Counted from the stretch's first letter, positions 22,601-36,781 are shown. The stretch is 64,000 nt of DNA from Sinotaia quadrata (GCA_028829895.1 CM054177.1:28967564-29031563); one strand, 5' to 3'. Notes: a model not told the origin generated them from the sequence alone. A program made the numbers and translations.

Positions 22601-25600
22601 TTTACTAACCTTTTGTTAGAGTTTTGGATAGTTGTTCTGTTTTAATTAATTTAATTTGCATGATTTTTTTTCCTTGAGTGCACTACATTAATTTAAAGTA
22701 TGCAGTTAACCCTGTGAATCATGAAATGTATCATGATGTAAATCCATTAATACATTTCTGGTGGTGACCATAAGCCTGTTGTTAAGTGCACTTCTTATCA
22801 CACACTGAACCTTATTTATTATAGAGTTCATCATAAAGAGATCTGATTGTATGTTGAGTCAATCATTCAGTGGAATCCAGTATGCTTGAAAGATATATAT
22901 ATATTTCATAGTGTGACACCAATGCCAGCTAGTTAATGGTTGTGATTATTTTTAATTAATCATCCATAACTAATTACAAGTGATGAGAATCATACTGTAT
23001 ATTATTAATAATTCTGCAGCGAACTCCATTCGTATTCTCTCACTTGGCGGTAATGCTGGCTCTGTAAACATTTTCTCTCTTCCACAACATTAAAGACAAA
23101 CATTTACCATTACACAATATTTTTATAGGTGGAAAACTTCTTACTAAAGGAGAAGATAAACCCATCATTTAATCTAGTTTACTCACATAATACATCTCTA
23201 TGTAAAACACAGACATAACACATCAATAGCAAAAATGTATGGAATATTTCTAAGTCCATTCTCTCTCAATCATTCAGTTAACTCACCTTTAAGCTAACGG
23301 CCGCCTTTCATGACTGGACTTCTAGCCACAGCATATTCAAGTGATTAGACAATAGAATTCTCTACAGCATGTAAACTTTTGATCTCAGCCCATTGACTGG
23401 TCTCATTCTTGTAATTCTTAACCATTGGATAATAAAGACTACACATTCAGTTAGAACTGATTTGCATTGAATCAGCACTTTCTAGCATATTCTCAACTCA
23501 AGTGTAAACTTCAACGCTTATAAAAAATACCATCATAAATAGTGCCCAAGGTCGGGTCACTTTGACAATTTAAAAGTTTATAGAACAACTAAGTTTAGAA
23601 ATAGGGATAAGCAAATTTACTAAGCCACATATTAAAATCAGTAGTAAATCTGAATTCAGATTACACCTTTTAGTTATATCATTTTGTTGAATTACTATCA
23701 AAACAAAAAGATCTCAAATATAGCTCCACATTATATATATTTTTTCAATCACAAATGGTGCTTTTCAAAAAGTAATTTTTGAATTTCTTTTTATTTTATT
23801 TTTATGTGAGTAGTCCCCAGGCATTTTGTGAAATATCTGCTTTAATATACTTTATTCTCTACTTTCATGTGTTGAACAAGGTTACAGCTGGACAGTTTTT
23901 TAATCAGACAGTGACAATTTCAAAATCTGGGACACAGTTGTGTTGTTATATGGTGCCAAAATCTGTTGAACTTATTCGTATATTTTGTAATTTGAAAAAA
24001 TGTCCAGTCATGAGATGTAGTGGAATATTTGTGTTTAGTTTATACCAAAAAAATAAAAAAATAAATTTTACTTAGTATTTTTGCCATTAATATCTTATTT
24101 TTATGTGGGTTTTCTTCCCCAGGTGTCACTCTGCCTGTATTTGAACACTACCTTGATGGTTCTGATAGTAAGTATCTTAATCTGATTTTGAATACTAAAT
24201 AGTTTACAATTCCACATGAGCAAGAATGGGGAGATAACCTCCTGTACAAAAATAATTATGCTCTGCATTTAATTATATTATTATAAACTAGTTCATGTCA
24301 TTTTTACTTTTGAGTTTTATTAAAAGAGTTATTTATTTCTTTACTGAGGTTTTACTTGTTAGACTATAAAAGTATGTGATTCTTCATCATTTACTCATTG
24401 TTAGTTTCTACACACTTATGTTTATTTCCATAGCTTATGAGCTCTTTGGACTGTCACGTGGTGGACAGCAAATAGACATGCTGAAGAAAAACTATGCCAA
24501 AGCCATTGAATTGTTGGTGGAGCTGGCTTCGCTGCAGACATCATTTGTCACACTGGACGAAGTCATCAAGATTACTAATCGTCGTGTCAATGCAATCGAG
24601 CATGGTCAGTATTGTGTCTGACTAATGTATCCTTTCCTTCAAGATACACAAGACAAAAATTCAATGCCTTCTTTTTCATTCATTGTACTCTCATACATGC
24701 ATGCTTATATGAACACACACAAACTCTCTCGTTAGGTGTTTTATTTTTCTTCCATGTGTAAGAATTAATTCGGAAAACCATTTTATTAGCCAGCAGTTAT
24801 ATGTGTGCATGCATTTGCACAAATGGCAGATGTTATACTTAAAATTATGCATTTTATCAAAGTCTAACTTAATATGAGGGATATGTTTTGTGTATGTGTG
24901 GGGGTGGGTGGGTGGGTTCTAAAGTAAAATCATAACATTTTGCTGAGTTATGTGTTTCATTCATTTATGTTTACTACTGTTGCTGGTTTTTAGTTAGAAT
25001 TGTCCTGACCTAATAGATCTCCACAAAAGGCTTGAGTTAGTTGTTTCAATCAATTATGTTGCTGCTGTTTTATATCTAAAATTGTCCTGTTATAGTAGTT
25101 CTCCATAAAGGCTGGTGGTATTTGTTTCATTCATTTATGTTTACTATTGCTACTTTTTCATAGTTAGAGGTGTCCTGCTAGATCTCTAAACAAGACTGGA
25201 GTTTCAAACTCATTTGATTCAAGTATCAAACCCCCTTCACTGTCACAGATGTTCATTTGCATTTCTATTAAATATAAAAATGGGGTTGATGTATAAAGCT
25301 TGGGTTGAAAGGAAGGAAACTTAGCAAAAATATGCTGAATATTATTTTGTTCACTTAATTCTACCATATTATCCTGCTTTTTAGTTACTTCTCTTTATCT
25401 GTACCATTCTACTGTGTTCAGTTATCTCTTCATTGCCATCCTACTTTTGTTTAGTTGCTTCTGTTCTACCTTACCATTAGGCTTTGTTACTTCTACTTAT
25501 TCCATTATACTTTGTTCAGCTACTTCTATCATTCTGCTTTTGTTCAGTTATATCTACCATACCATCTACGTGTGTTATTACTTCTGTTATACTATACTAC

Positions 25601-26522
25601 TTTGCTGTTGTTAGTTTTTTCTGTTCAACAATTCTGCTTTTGTTCACTTAATTCTTGTTTGATTCTGCTCCTTTTGTTCAGTTACTTGTACTAAACCATT
25701 CTGCTTTTGTTCAGTTCTGTTCTACCATGACATTTTGCTTTTGTTCAGTTTTACTTCTGTTCTATGATACCATTCAGCTATACTTCTCTTCTTTGATACC
25801 ATTCAGCTGTACTTTTGGTATAAAAAGTTAACAAATTCCTGGGATGAAAATTAAAACTGTTAAAAAGAATCTTTCTGAAGGGGTTCATGCCTTCTAACAG
25901 GCCAATACACTTGCCATGTATCTTTCTGAAAATATAAACCAGGAATGTTTATTCTTTTGTTACAGTGATTATTCCTCAGATAGAGAGAACCATAGCTTTC
26001 ATCACGTCAGAGCTTGATGAGAGAGAAAGGGAAGAGTTTTATAGGTATGATTATTCTCATGGGTGGATTTAATTGTATTATAATTGTTGACAATCTTGCA
26101 CATATATTCCAGAGGTTGTGTTTTTGCACTTTGAAAGTTGATTAGTTCTATTCCAATTTTTTACTCACACCCACTGCACAGATGTAAATGTACACATACA
26201 GAACATACAAACATTGATTTAAGATATTGTCTGTACAGAGGTTGTTGTTGAATTTTAGGTACTTATTTCTGTTTCAGAAGCAAGTGCCTCTGTACCCAAG
26301 GTCTATTGTTTGTGTCTATGGAATGGAATTTGTGCAGAATAGTGATTATATATTCATCATCTTGTGTTTTGCAGGTTGAAAAAGATCCAGGAGAAAAAGA
26401 AAAAGATAAGAGCCGTTGAAGATGCTAAGAAGAAAGAACGAAAAGATCTGCTCAAAATAGAGGAGGATCGAGTTGCTAATCTTTTAGATGACCAGCGAGA
26501 TGAAGACTTACTTTTTGATTGA
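19631..26522 (+). CDS. ATP6V1D: V-type proton ATPase subunit D (V1 central rotor stalk), complete, 7 exons
   Basis: Subunit D of the V1 sector is the rotor axle inside the A3B3 hexamer. With subunit F it couples ATP hydrolysis to proton pumping by Vo in lysosomes, endosomes and secretory vesicles. Coding exons: 19631-19671, 20536-20653, 22061-22208, 24123-24167, 24434-24604, 25966-26044, 26375-26522. All phases join without a break into 249 codons (human subunit D is 247 aa). Recognised landmarks are the start [31 protein letters not shown] (residues 24-40), [16 protein letters not shown] across exons 3-4, [52 protein letters not shown] and the acidic C-terminus DEDLLFD. The long basic helices at both ends are the expected coiled coil. 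Every intron is GT-AG except intron 3, which starts GC. The start is the only ATG giving the conserved N-terminus. It converges with the Arpin gene downstream. Confidence 0.98.
22209..24122 (+). other. ATP6V1D intron 3 with a non-canonical GC-AG boundary
   Basis: The coding sequence requires a junction after the first base of the Gly103 codon. The exon end is GCAG and the intron starts GCAAGG, with acceptor TTCCCCAG at 24122. No GT near the exon end keeps the reading frame. GC-AG introns are a known minor class read by the standard spliceosome. Failure to splice would add a tail ending at a stop at 22316-22318. Confidence 0.85.
22905..23187 (-). repeat. dispersed repeat, copy 1 (in ATP6V1D intron 3)
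   Basis: This segment is, by eye, a clear reverse-complement match to 45890-46165. Shared marks include TTTGTCTTTAATGTTGTGGA and ATTCTCATCACTTGTAATTA in that orientation. It lacks coding potential. It may be a SINE or MITE; I saw no clear ends, so the borders are approximate. Confidence 0.8.
24960..25180. repeat. diverged tandem repeat in ATP6V1D intron 5, about 3 copies
   Basis: Segments with TTCATTCATTTATGTTTACT and TTAGTTAGAATTGTCCTG recur at 90-95 bp spacing. Confidence 0.7.
25375..25815. repeat. degenerate repeat in ATP6V1D intron 5
   Basis: Irregular units of 35-45 bp with TTTTGTTCAGTTACTTCTGT and TACCATTCTGC. The T-rich frames here are not genes. Confidence 0.75.
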
Positions 26523-26680
26523 TTTATCTCACCCAGATCTTCTAGTCTGTCTAAATTTATACTTGATGTTGTATGTGCATCAGATCAATGAGTGAGTGCA
26601 CTAATTTAAACTGGTTGTAAAATATGAATAGTCTTTCTGCAGAACAAATTGTTTATTATAGCAAAGACTTCCTGAGTGTT

Positions 26681-26686
26681 AATAAA
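26681..26686 (+). terminator. ATP6V1D: candidate polyadenylation signal of ATP6V1D
   Basis: The first AATAAA after the ATP6V1D stop lies about 160 bp downstream, inside TTAATAAAGTAG. Another AATAAA at 27680-27685 could give a longer 3' UTR. Confidence 0.45.
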
Positions 26687-27855
26687 GTAGATTAGGGTTA
26701 TTTCCAGAGTATATGAGCATTAGATTATAATTCGTCAGAGAGAGAGAAAGAAAGATTTGGTGTGAATGAGCATATTTATATGTATATTTTGAAAACAAGA
26801 TATTTCTTCCTTTACAAATAGTATATTAAAACCTGCATTTGTATTCAAGGCATTATAAAGTTTGAGTGGATAATTTCTTCCTTCTCACTTACATTTATAC
26901 TCTATTAAGACCAGTATGTTTAAATTATCATTGTGAGTGGTATATTCCCCCTGTATATAGAACCATTAAAAATGATAGATATAAAAGTATTGTTATTTTG
27001 CACGAACTGTGCATGTTGACCAAATACAGAGCCTATCTTTTTTCTCTAATTTTTCTAAGTAAAAACTCACAGGCATATACTAATTCCTTATGCTTTATCT
27101 AAATGAGACCTTTTTGCTGACTTCCTTTAACAATCCCATCAAGATGTATAATATTGATTTGTTTTTTTGTATAATTTATTTTATGAACCACAGGGTTTAA
27201 TTATTCTGTTTTGAAAATCAGATGAAATTACTATGAGACAATAATAACTCATCTTTTTTGAAAGCTAGCAAGAAAACGTGTGTGATAATTATCTATTTGT
27301 TGAATGGAGATCATAATCACTTAACTGTTATAGGGAGATAGTAAACTTTTTAAAATAAAGGTGGGGATTGGATAATATTTTTAAAATAAAGGTGGGGATT
27401 ACCTACACTTATCCAGTTATTATAAACAAAATGAACACAATCTGAGTTTTTATTTTCCATGCACACCTATTTTTTCTTGCCAATTCTTCAACTGTTTTTG
27501 CTTTTGTAAAATTGAGATACAGTTTTCATGTACAAAGTTAATGACTTTTGTACTTGTTGTTATTGATGCGTGCTAAATACAGCAGTGCATCATAATGTAA
27601 TTAAATGACAATATATTTCATCAAGAAGTTGACTGTGCAATTTGTTTTCTGGAAGTTAATGACTGCTGTTTCCTATTTAAATAAATGTGGAATCCAAAAC
27701 TACACAAATTTGATGTTGTTTCTGTGTTAAATAGACATATAAATCCTGAGAATTATAGAGTGAAAAAATGACAGCATAATATGTACAATTATCAAGGGCA
27801 ATTAATGCTATCTTACACAAGATAAAATGTGTGTGAATGAAAAGTCTACAGATTC

Positions 27856-28000
27856 TAACAACTACATTTAATATCTATGCAGAACAAATCTCATTGGGGA
27901 AACTGATAGTTCCTTCATAATCACAGCTACATTTAATAACTATGCAGAACAAATCTCATTGGGGAAACTGACAGTTCCTATATAATCACAGCTAGAAAGT
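27856..28000. repeat. tandem duplication of a 70-80 bp unit
   Basis: TATGCAGAACAAATCTCATT plus the following GGGGAAACTGA occurs twice, with near identity. Confidence 0.9.
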
Positions 28001-28676
28001 CAGGACAGCAAGTATAATACTCAAAAAGAAAATTTATACACTGCTGACAATACAACTGTTTTGACCGACTGAATCTCTTCTTTCATTCTCTTCTGTCTTT
28101 GAAACATGAAAAAAGAAAAATGACTAAAATCTGCCAAAAGCATCACCCAACTTTAATGAAATGTTCCCGGAAATTTTCTTTTCCAAACCTCAGCTTGTTC
28201 TGTGGTTGACAGCATTAATTCCCTTTGACAATGATAATTTTGCAGTAGATTAAACAATCACAATTCTAATTGTCGGCATGTAAAATGCTTATTATGCATT
28301 GAGTTATACTGTGGTTGTACAGTTCTGCATATAGATACGGATCGTGTTTAAGTAGATAATGTTGATAATTTTCATCCATTTTAAAAATAACAGATGTTAA
28401 TAGCTGTGAGATAAAGCAAATCATACAAGCTTGATATACATTATATATATATATATATGCACAAATAAGAATTTTCAATTTTTTTATTATATATGTTTAT
28501 TTGAAAGTATTATAATTTTTTACACCACAATTAACAAATAATACAATTACATAAGTCATAAAACATACATTTAGATAGTCATTTTATTTTAAATATAAAA
28601 TTATTTCTGTGAAAGAATGCAATACAGGAGATATGTTTATGAATCCTATATATATCTATACAAACAGGATATATAG

Positions 28677-29150
28677 TCCTGAATCCTGTACATGCAAACA
28701 AACGGGAGATATAGTCCTGAATTCTGTATATGTATACAAACAGGAGATATAGTCCTGAATTCTGTATATGTATACAAACAGGAGATATAGTCCTGAATTC
28801 TGTATATGTATACAAACAGGAGATATAGTCCTGAATTCTGTATATGTATACAAACAGGAGATATAGTCCTGAATTCTGTATATGTATACAAACAGGAAAT
28901 ATAGTCCTGAATTCTGTATATGTATACAAACAGGAGATATAGTCCTGAATTCTGTATATGTATACAAACAGGAGATATAGTCCTGAATTCCTTATATGTA
29001 TACAAACAGGAAATATAGTCCTGAATTCTGTATATGTATACAAACAGGAGATATAGTCCTGAATTCTGTATATGTATACAAACAGGAGATAAGTCCTGAA
29101 TTCCTTATATGTATACAAACAGGAGATATAGTCCTGAATCCTGTACAAAC
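28677..29150. repeat. minisatellite, 38-bp unit, 12-13 copies
   Basis: Units contain TCCTGAATTCTGTATATG and ACAAACAGGAGATATAG. The 38-bp length shifts frame by two each unit, and all three minus frames stay open; these are not proteins. A one-unit deletion variant (GATAAGTCC) occurs near 29090. Confidence 0.97.
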
Positions 29151-30613
29151 ACAATAGGAGATGTATCCTGAATCTTGTTCATAGTAAATGCTGTAAAAAA
29201 GTTGGAAAGTTATATTATTTGAGACATTATGCTGCTATATACACAAAAAAATCACATCAGGAAAAATCAAAAGTTAATCATGCAGAAATGGCATTAGCTG
29301 CTGGCACTTGAGCAAAATTCTGTGCAAAGTTAAAGTGCATTGCTATAAGCACTTCAAAGATTAAACTAAGTTTATGGCAGATTTTTTCATCCTAAAGTGC
29401 TTGGCTGAATATAAAATCTATTTTTTCTGAATGCTGCATTATTTGTACAATATCTTTTAGCAGATTTTATATATGAAAACTAAATACAGTGAGTTTTAAC
29501 AAAAATTGCAAAAATGGAACAGGACTTTTCCATTTCAGTACATACATATACACCACAATCACAATGTCAAAAATCAGGACTTCTGCCACAGCTCAACTAA
29601 CAACTAAGAGATTAAATGCTCAGGAATCATTTTCACTTGGTGACATGTCATCATCTCACTACTGCTCTTAGGCTGACAACATCTTTAGTCATGTACTTCA
29701 ATTTTGGGATGCCTAAAAATTGGTGCATGCAAATTCAAATTTGTGTGAACAAAGAACTCACTGAAATCAAAAGGTATATGTTCTTATATGTGAAAATGCA
29801 AAGCATTTAAATTTTGTACTGCAGTTATTGATGGGTCCACTTTAGTGCTGTGCATGTACCAATGAACGACTACTTAAATCCTCAAAGAACTCAAGTTGCC
29901 CTATGAAACAATTATTTGATTTCTTTATGACTATAACTATTACATGTGAACAGTGCCAAGTTTGAAACCAACCAGTTATTTAACACAAAAATTTAAATCC
30001 AATATTGGTGCATTATAAATTAATATTTTCCTTCAAGTAATCTCTTGAAATGCTATTTAAAAAAATGATAATATGACTATTGATCAGGTATATATGAACG
30101 AGAATATATAAATCTGTACTCTTTTATACTTTCTTTCCTATTCACCACTTCCACCCATATGAACATTAATTCTACTCGTCTTGGATCAAAGACAGTAGAC
30201 AAGGAACTCCAGTTTAAAAAAGTAATGATAACTATGGACTATGTGCTTATATATAGTGAAATAATTTTTCTTTAATAAAGGATTTTATAAAATATTTGTT
30301 ATTTACACAAAAAATATTTTGCAAGTTATTGGTACTGGTGAAACAAAATAACTATACATATCTAGTCAAACAACATTTTTGCCCTTTATTAATTAAAATC
30401 AAACTATGACATTAAGGGGAGGGGGGAATACTTTACACTGAATTAATAAATATTGTTTTTAATAACTTCATCTATAATGACAGAAAGGGGAACTATTATT
30501 TATAATATACACTTTAAGAAGAATTTTAGGTGTTTTAAGACCAGTTACTTGTTTTAAAGCATTTACCTCTAAGTCAATTAGAGGGAATATAAACATATGT
30601 ATATAAGTGATAC

Positions 30614-30619
30614 TTTATT
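30614..30619 (-). terminator. ARPIN: candidate polyadenylation signal of Arpin
   Basis: TTTATT on the + strand reads AATAAA on the minus strand, about 670 bp downstream of the Arpin stop. Other matches exist nearby, including 30384-30389, so the true site is uncertain. Confidence 0.25.
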
Positions 30620-30879
30620 TCTAAGGTAAATTACTGGATATTTATACTTCTTGAACACTTGTTGCAAAATATAAATGTCAAATTTATAAACAGTACAAAT
30701 TACTATCCTAAATTTATAGGTTAAATATTTAGTTATTTGAGAAAACTGCACCCATTGGTTTTTTTTTGGTTTTTTTTTGTTTGCCAGAGCTAATTTTTAG
30801 CATTCAGTATAGTAAAGCCTTAATTTAAAAAAAAAAACTGATGTTATAGGTATTTACATGTACCTACTAGGTTTCACTT

Positions 30880-31080
30880 AATATTCCATTCAAAGACAAT
30901 GCCTCTTTACAATCTACATTTCATATTCCATTCAAAGACAATGCCTCTTTACAATCTACATTTAATATTCCATTCAAAGATAATGCCTCTTTACAATCTA
31001 CATTTCATATTCCATTCAAAGACAATGCCTCTTTACAATCTACATTTCATATTCCATTCAAAGACAATGCCTCTATAAAA
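30880..31080. repeat. minisatellite, 42-bp unit, 5 copies
   Basis: Units contain ATATTCCATTCAAAGACAAT and GCCTCTTTACAATCTA. It falls in the likely Arpin 3' UTR. Confidence 0.93.
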
Positions 31081-31285
31081 TCCAGAGTACAGATATATAT
31101 TTTAAAATTCTGTTTCCTTATAAAAACAAACATCCGATAACCTGTTACACAACTAGCTGATGTTTAACAATAAAAGTGAATACTTTCAAACAACAAAAAC
31201 AATAGGGTGAAAAGTGTTCATTACACTCAAGATTTTATGGTACAAACTCACTCTCAAAACTTTTGATCTGGGTCTTTCTTCTTTT

Positions 31286-34200
31286 TCAATCATCCTGCAA
31301 GCAAAGACAAAATACATATTCAAAAGTTTCTTGTTCTTCCTCTCTCTCACACATATACATATATGCAAATGATAAATTTATGTTAGCATGAAGTCCAATA
31401 ACCCTATTTCTCAATGATATGTAGAAGAAAAATAACAAATGCTACTCCTAAAAAAATTGTTTGAAAATATTAATCTTGAAAGATTAATGTAATGAGTCTT
31501 TAAAGTCTCATTACAGGATAAAAGTAAATAATTATATGCAGGCATCCACCCTAATTAAACAAAAATAATTAAATATTTATGCATGTATTTTTATTCCCTT
31601 TATTATCACTGCAGTATGTTCCAGTGTTTTCATTTCACACTTATATCACTGCATCCTAGGAACCTAAGGTATCCAATTGAATAGGGTACCATTTCAGCAC
31701 CATTAAGCCAGTTCATTTGAAATTGCACTTTAGAGGCCAGGTATCAAATACAAGATAAATCTTTACAGGGCTGCTATCAAATGTGGGATAAATCTTTACT
31801 GGGCTGATATCAAATATATGAAAAATCTTTTACAGAGCAGGTAATAAATATATGATAAATCTTTACAGGGCAGGTATTAAATATAGGAAAAATCTTTACA
31901 GGGCAGGTATCAAATATAGGATAAACCTTTAGAGGGCTTGTATCATATATATATACATATTTGTTATTTAATTATGATAATATCCTAAAGTTGCATCATA
32001 GGCAAATTCAAATGTAAACACTCAGAAAAAAAGACAGCAGGGTAGAAATAACAATTAAATGATTTCCACCTGCCAGTCCACTCAATGAGTGTGTGCTGAA
32101 AAGTAAGCATGAAATGGGAAACATGGATCTGCTATTTTCTTAGTTGGCCTCACTTCCTGTGTGCCTCTCATACTGTGTGCACCTCAATGCATTGTATCAT
32201 TCTAGTCAACTTCAAGAGTAATTAGGACTATGTGATTTTAGATATACACACTGTCTTAAGAAGGTAACCAAGGTAAAATGTGACACCGCTGTATCATCCT
32301 AGTAGATTTCAAGAGTAATTCTGACTATATGTGACTTTAGCTTTACACATTGTCTTAAGAATGTAACCACAAGACAAAATGCATGACAATTTGTGTCAAT
32401 ATGAAGGTGATAAAGCAGAGCTTTAAATTGGATTAAAAACTCTTCAATTTATTGCTTTTATGTGCTTTCAATTGTCTTTTACAAACAGAAAATGCAACAT
32501 ATAAATAAAATTAGTACCAAATATTCATAGAGAAATATCTTTTGTGCTTGAGAAAAAAAAAATGTTTATGATTTAGTCAAAATAATTTTCAATGCTAGAA
32601 GAAATTATAAAGTATTTATGTCAAATGACAATATGTCATTCAGTTTTAAAGAAATTATAATTATTACTTTAACATATTTATATTCAATTAAAAACACTGT
32701 TCATCAGTAATATTTTGTCGATTCATCATAACATACTATTCATTCATAATAAGTATCTTAACCATTCATTATTTAATAAAACAAAATTAAAATAATTTGT
32801 ACCTATTCAACGTAAACATCTTTCCCATTCATTTTCTACAATGTAATCCATTATCAAAAAAATACATTAGCCATTCATCATGGCCTATTCTATTATCATA
32901 AATGTCTTGCCTATTTCATCATTCTCAATCTTACCCATTGTGAAAAACAGCAGCCCCATTCATCATGGCCTATTCTTTTATCATAAATGTCTTGCCTATT
33001 TCATCATTCTCAATCTTACCCATTGTGAAAAACAGCAGCCCCATTCATCATAAACACACTCATCCAATAATCATAATAATCTTACCCATTCATCATCCCC
33101 AACCACATCATCTGTTTGACTGGGGGGAGGTGCACTTGCTTTAGCGGCCATGATTTTATCTGTCCACGATGACCCCACAGCTTCCCCACCAGCATAATTG
33201 CCGACAGAACTCCACTGCCCCTCCATTCGGGTGAGAGATGCTACAACAAAAATTCTGTGCACATGACTAAGTTCCTCTAAAGCCATTATTAATTTATAAG
33301 CACCACTATTTTTTCTTGATTTTTACTTTCTTCAAACCCTCAAATCCTTTAATGATGACACAATTCTTAGAAATGCAGTAAAGTAAACTATGGTTTTGTT
33401 GACCATTTAGACTTCATGTGTAGTATGTGCCATGTTTTATGGTTAGCATCTGTTGTTTAGTATTTATATTCTATTAAGCAGCAAATCTAATAAGCAACAG
33501 TCTTAAGATTATCCTCTAAAGCATAATAAATATGATGCACTAAACAAAGCACACTTATTTTTATATTTTGATTTTTTAATGTAAAAGTATTTTAATGGTA
33601 GAACTTAAATGGTCTTGTACTTAAAACCAAAAGATATAAATACATATATCACCAATAATTAATGTACTCATATTTAAAACTGAAAATTGACTGTTTTCAT
33701 TTTCATTTTACTTTTACTCATTAACCAATTCAAAGACAAAAGCTTGTGTCAAGGACTGAGAAATCTTACTTCTTTTACCCATTAACCAATTCAAAGACAA
33801 GCTTGTGTCAAGGACTGAGAAATCTTACTTCTTTTACCCATTAACCACATCAAAAAGAATATATACATATCTGTTTTAATGACTGAACATTTTTTCCATT
33901 AATTCTGGTATTTAACAAAACAAATGTATGCCTTTTTGATTTTAAAAGAAATTAATGTTCCAGCAAATTCTTAACATTACCAAGTAAACGTACTAAAATT
34001 CAATCAAATAAGGCATTGTATTTATACATATTAGAATTTATTTTCTTTAAACTTTGAACAATGTTTCTTTGGAGAAAATAAAAACAACCCTGAAGCTGTT
34101 TTCTACATCTTTATCTTTGCAATATATTAATATTACACAGTCCTGTTTCCAAGTCACTCTGTCTTGCATAGAGCAAGACCAGACATTTTGGACAGCATAA

Positions 34201-36684
34201 GAAGAGTTTTTAAAAATCTACTTTTATCAATTATGCAAAAGTATATAATATGCATATAATAAAAACAGATGCTACTGTATAGAAAATTCACAATAAAATT
34301 AATGTGGGTCAATGCAATGGAATTTAATAAACCAATGTTGAGCAAACAAACAAAAAATAAATGCTTGATGGAAAAGACGCCAATTTTGTAAAAGAATTTG
34401 TGTTGACATTCTTTACTTAAACATTTCTGTTTAAAAGAAATAAACATGTACTAAATATAAAAATGAAACCCACCAAAGTTCAACTATAATATCGATATAT
34501 AAAAACATTTACTCATCAAAATATAATGATACTCACAAATATAAAAATTATTATTTGAACAAAATACAACACTTATACTTCCCCAAACACAATATTAACT
34601 CACCAAAATATATAATGCTCACCAATATCAAAAATAGTAATTTTACTAAAATTTTACTTCCCAAAACAATGATACCAATATAAAAAATATTAACTCACCC
34701 AAAATATAATGCTTACAATGTAAAAAATATTAACTCACTAAAATAAAAACAATTATAATCCCCAAAACAAGAGGAAATTCAACTCATATAAAACTGAGAC
34801 ATACCAATGAAAGGAGAGTTTCCTTTAGTTTTGAATCTAAAAGCAGTGCCATTTTCAATTTCCAAACTATCTGCCATGGCCTCTGGTAACCATAGGAGTA
34901 CAGAGCCTGAAGAAGTCATATCCTTAGTTACAGCTTCTAACTCTGGAGATGTTACGAGGGCTGAGAGTTCTGCATCAGACAATCGATCTGTGTTCCCTTT
35001 GGCTTCAACTTCTGTGTTTATGAAGATGAAAAATAAAATTAAAATATCCAGATATTTTATTTGGTTTGAACTAAGGGTAATAAACTAAATTGTGAAATCC
35101 TATAAACTTTTAAAAAATGTTTTGGAAGTATAATGACAGTTGCTTTTCTCAGAGATTAAATTTGGCTTTACTTAACAATAAAACTATTGCAATTATTTTT
35201 AGATTGAACACCTTCAGGAAGTAGTGACTAAACATATCTTGCAGTTTTTAGCGAAAATACTCATGAAAAGAAGAAACATGCCAGTAACCATTAAATTTTC
35301 ACAAGGAAGCATCTACAAAACATGTCCTATAATATTTTGCAAAAAAGAAATTACTATCCAACTGCTTAGTCTGAGTTTAGTTATAAATAAATATATAGCT
35401 AAGAAAAACAGCAGGCAAAATTTCAAGACAGATTCCAGAAGACAAAAAAAAATGTACATGTAAATCGAAAAAGTACTTTTATGGAAAATATGTTGGTTTT
35501 TCTTAAGTATTCACCAGATATCCATCAAGAGAATTCAAAATTTACTGCTGATCTTCAGGATTCATATAACCTTAAATGAAGGCAAAAATTGAAATACCTC
35601 TCAGGGGTAATCTCATTATAGTATATAACAATTAACATGAATACATTCAATACATCACTCACTGATATTAAATTAATTAAAATAAAATAAGTATGGAAGA
35701 AGGAAGATTACATAGCAGCAGACATCATGAGAATTCCAAGTAAAAGCCCATACTTTTCTTAAAAATACAATTATTCATTATACAATTCCCACAATGGAGA
35801 AACACAATACGTATGGTGAAGGAAACTATTTTATCAAGTAAGTGGTTAAGTCCCTTAGTTTGTGACAGTGCTGTGATCAAGAAGTTCTTTACGTACTGTA
35901 AGATGAGTTCAAAAATCCAGTGGACACTTTAGTAGTCTGACTAAAATTTGGCTCTATTTCTTGGCCACTGTCATCAAACAAACGTCTATGTGCACGGCTG
36001 GGTTTCACTTGCAGAATATAGAAGCGACTCTGAGAACAAAGTAGTCATAAAAGTTAAATATATTAAAGTATAAAATATTAACTAAATTATCAGTAACATT
36101 AATCAAAATGTTACATATCTATCTATGTACACAAACACACACACACACAAACAAACACACATACACACACACACATAAATAGAAACTGCTGTAGTCAATG
36201 TTGGATAGCAAATAAATAGTTGTTTAGCTAAAGTTCAAACAGGAAATACAAAGATGACTGGATCAGAGTTAAAGGTTACTGTGAGACACAAAGACTCTAA
36301 CTAAGAGATGATAAAGAAGTCAGAACCATATAAGAATTCTTGTCTGTTCACTTAATTAACACTTAATTCACATATATGTAGACTACTATTATACTAAACA
36401 CTGACTATGCTATGTTATAGAACACTGAACTATGTTACAGTAAACAACAATAAACTCTGCTATAGCATACAACACTGAACTATACTAAACTACAATGAAC
36501 TATACAACACTAAACTATGCTGAAGTAAACTATACTGAACTATGCTATAAGGGGCATTGAAGTACTGTCTCACCTTTGTTTGCTTGCTGTCAGAGATACA
36601 GAGTCTGTGTCTGGCTATTACTACCCCCTCCACCAGCACTCCAGTACCCTCACTGTAAGTGTAACGAAACACACAATGAAATGT

Positions 36685-36781
<97 letters not shown>

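Larger units (their letters stand above)
26523..31285. other. convergent intergenic region between ATP6V1D and Arpin (includes both 3' UTRs)
   Basis: This 4.8-kb AT-rich stretch lies between the two stop codons. It holds the ATP6V1D 3' UTR, a 70-80 bp unit present twice (27856-28000), the 38-bp array at 28677-29150, a 42-bp unit five times at 30880-31080 and the Arpin 3' UTR. No additional gene was seen. Confidence 0.7.

Noticed and set aside
28579..29154. A 191-aa minus-strand frame with Tyr/Ile-rich repeats
   Set aside because: It is the 38-bp tandem array read through; the protein pattern shifts frame every unit and parallel frames are equally open.
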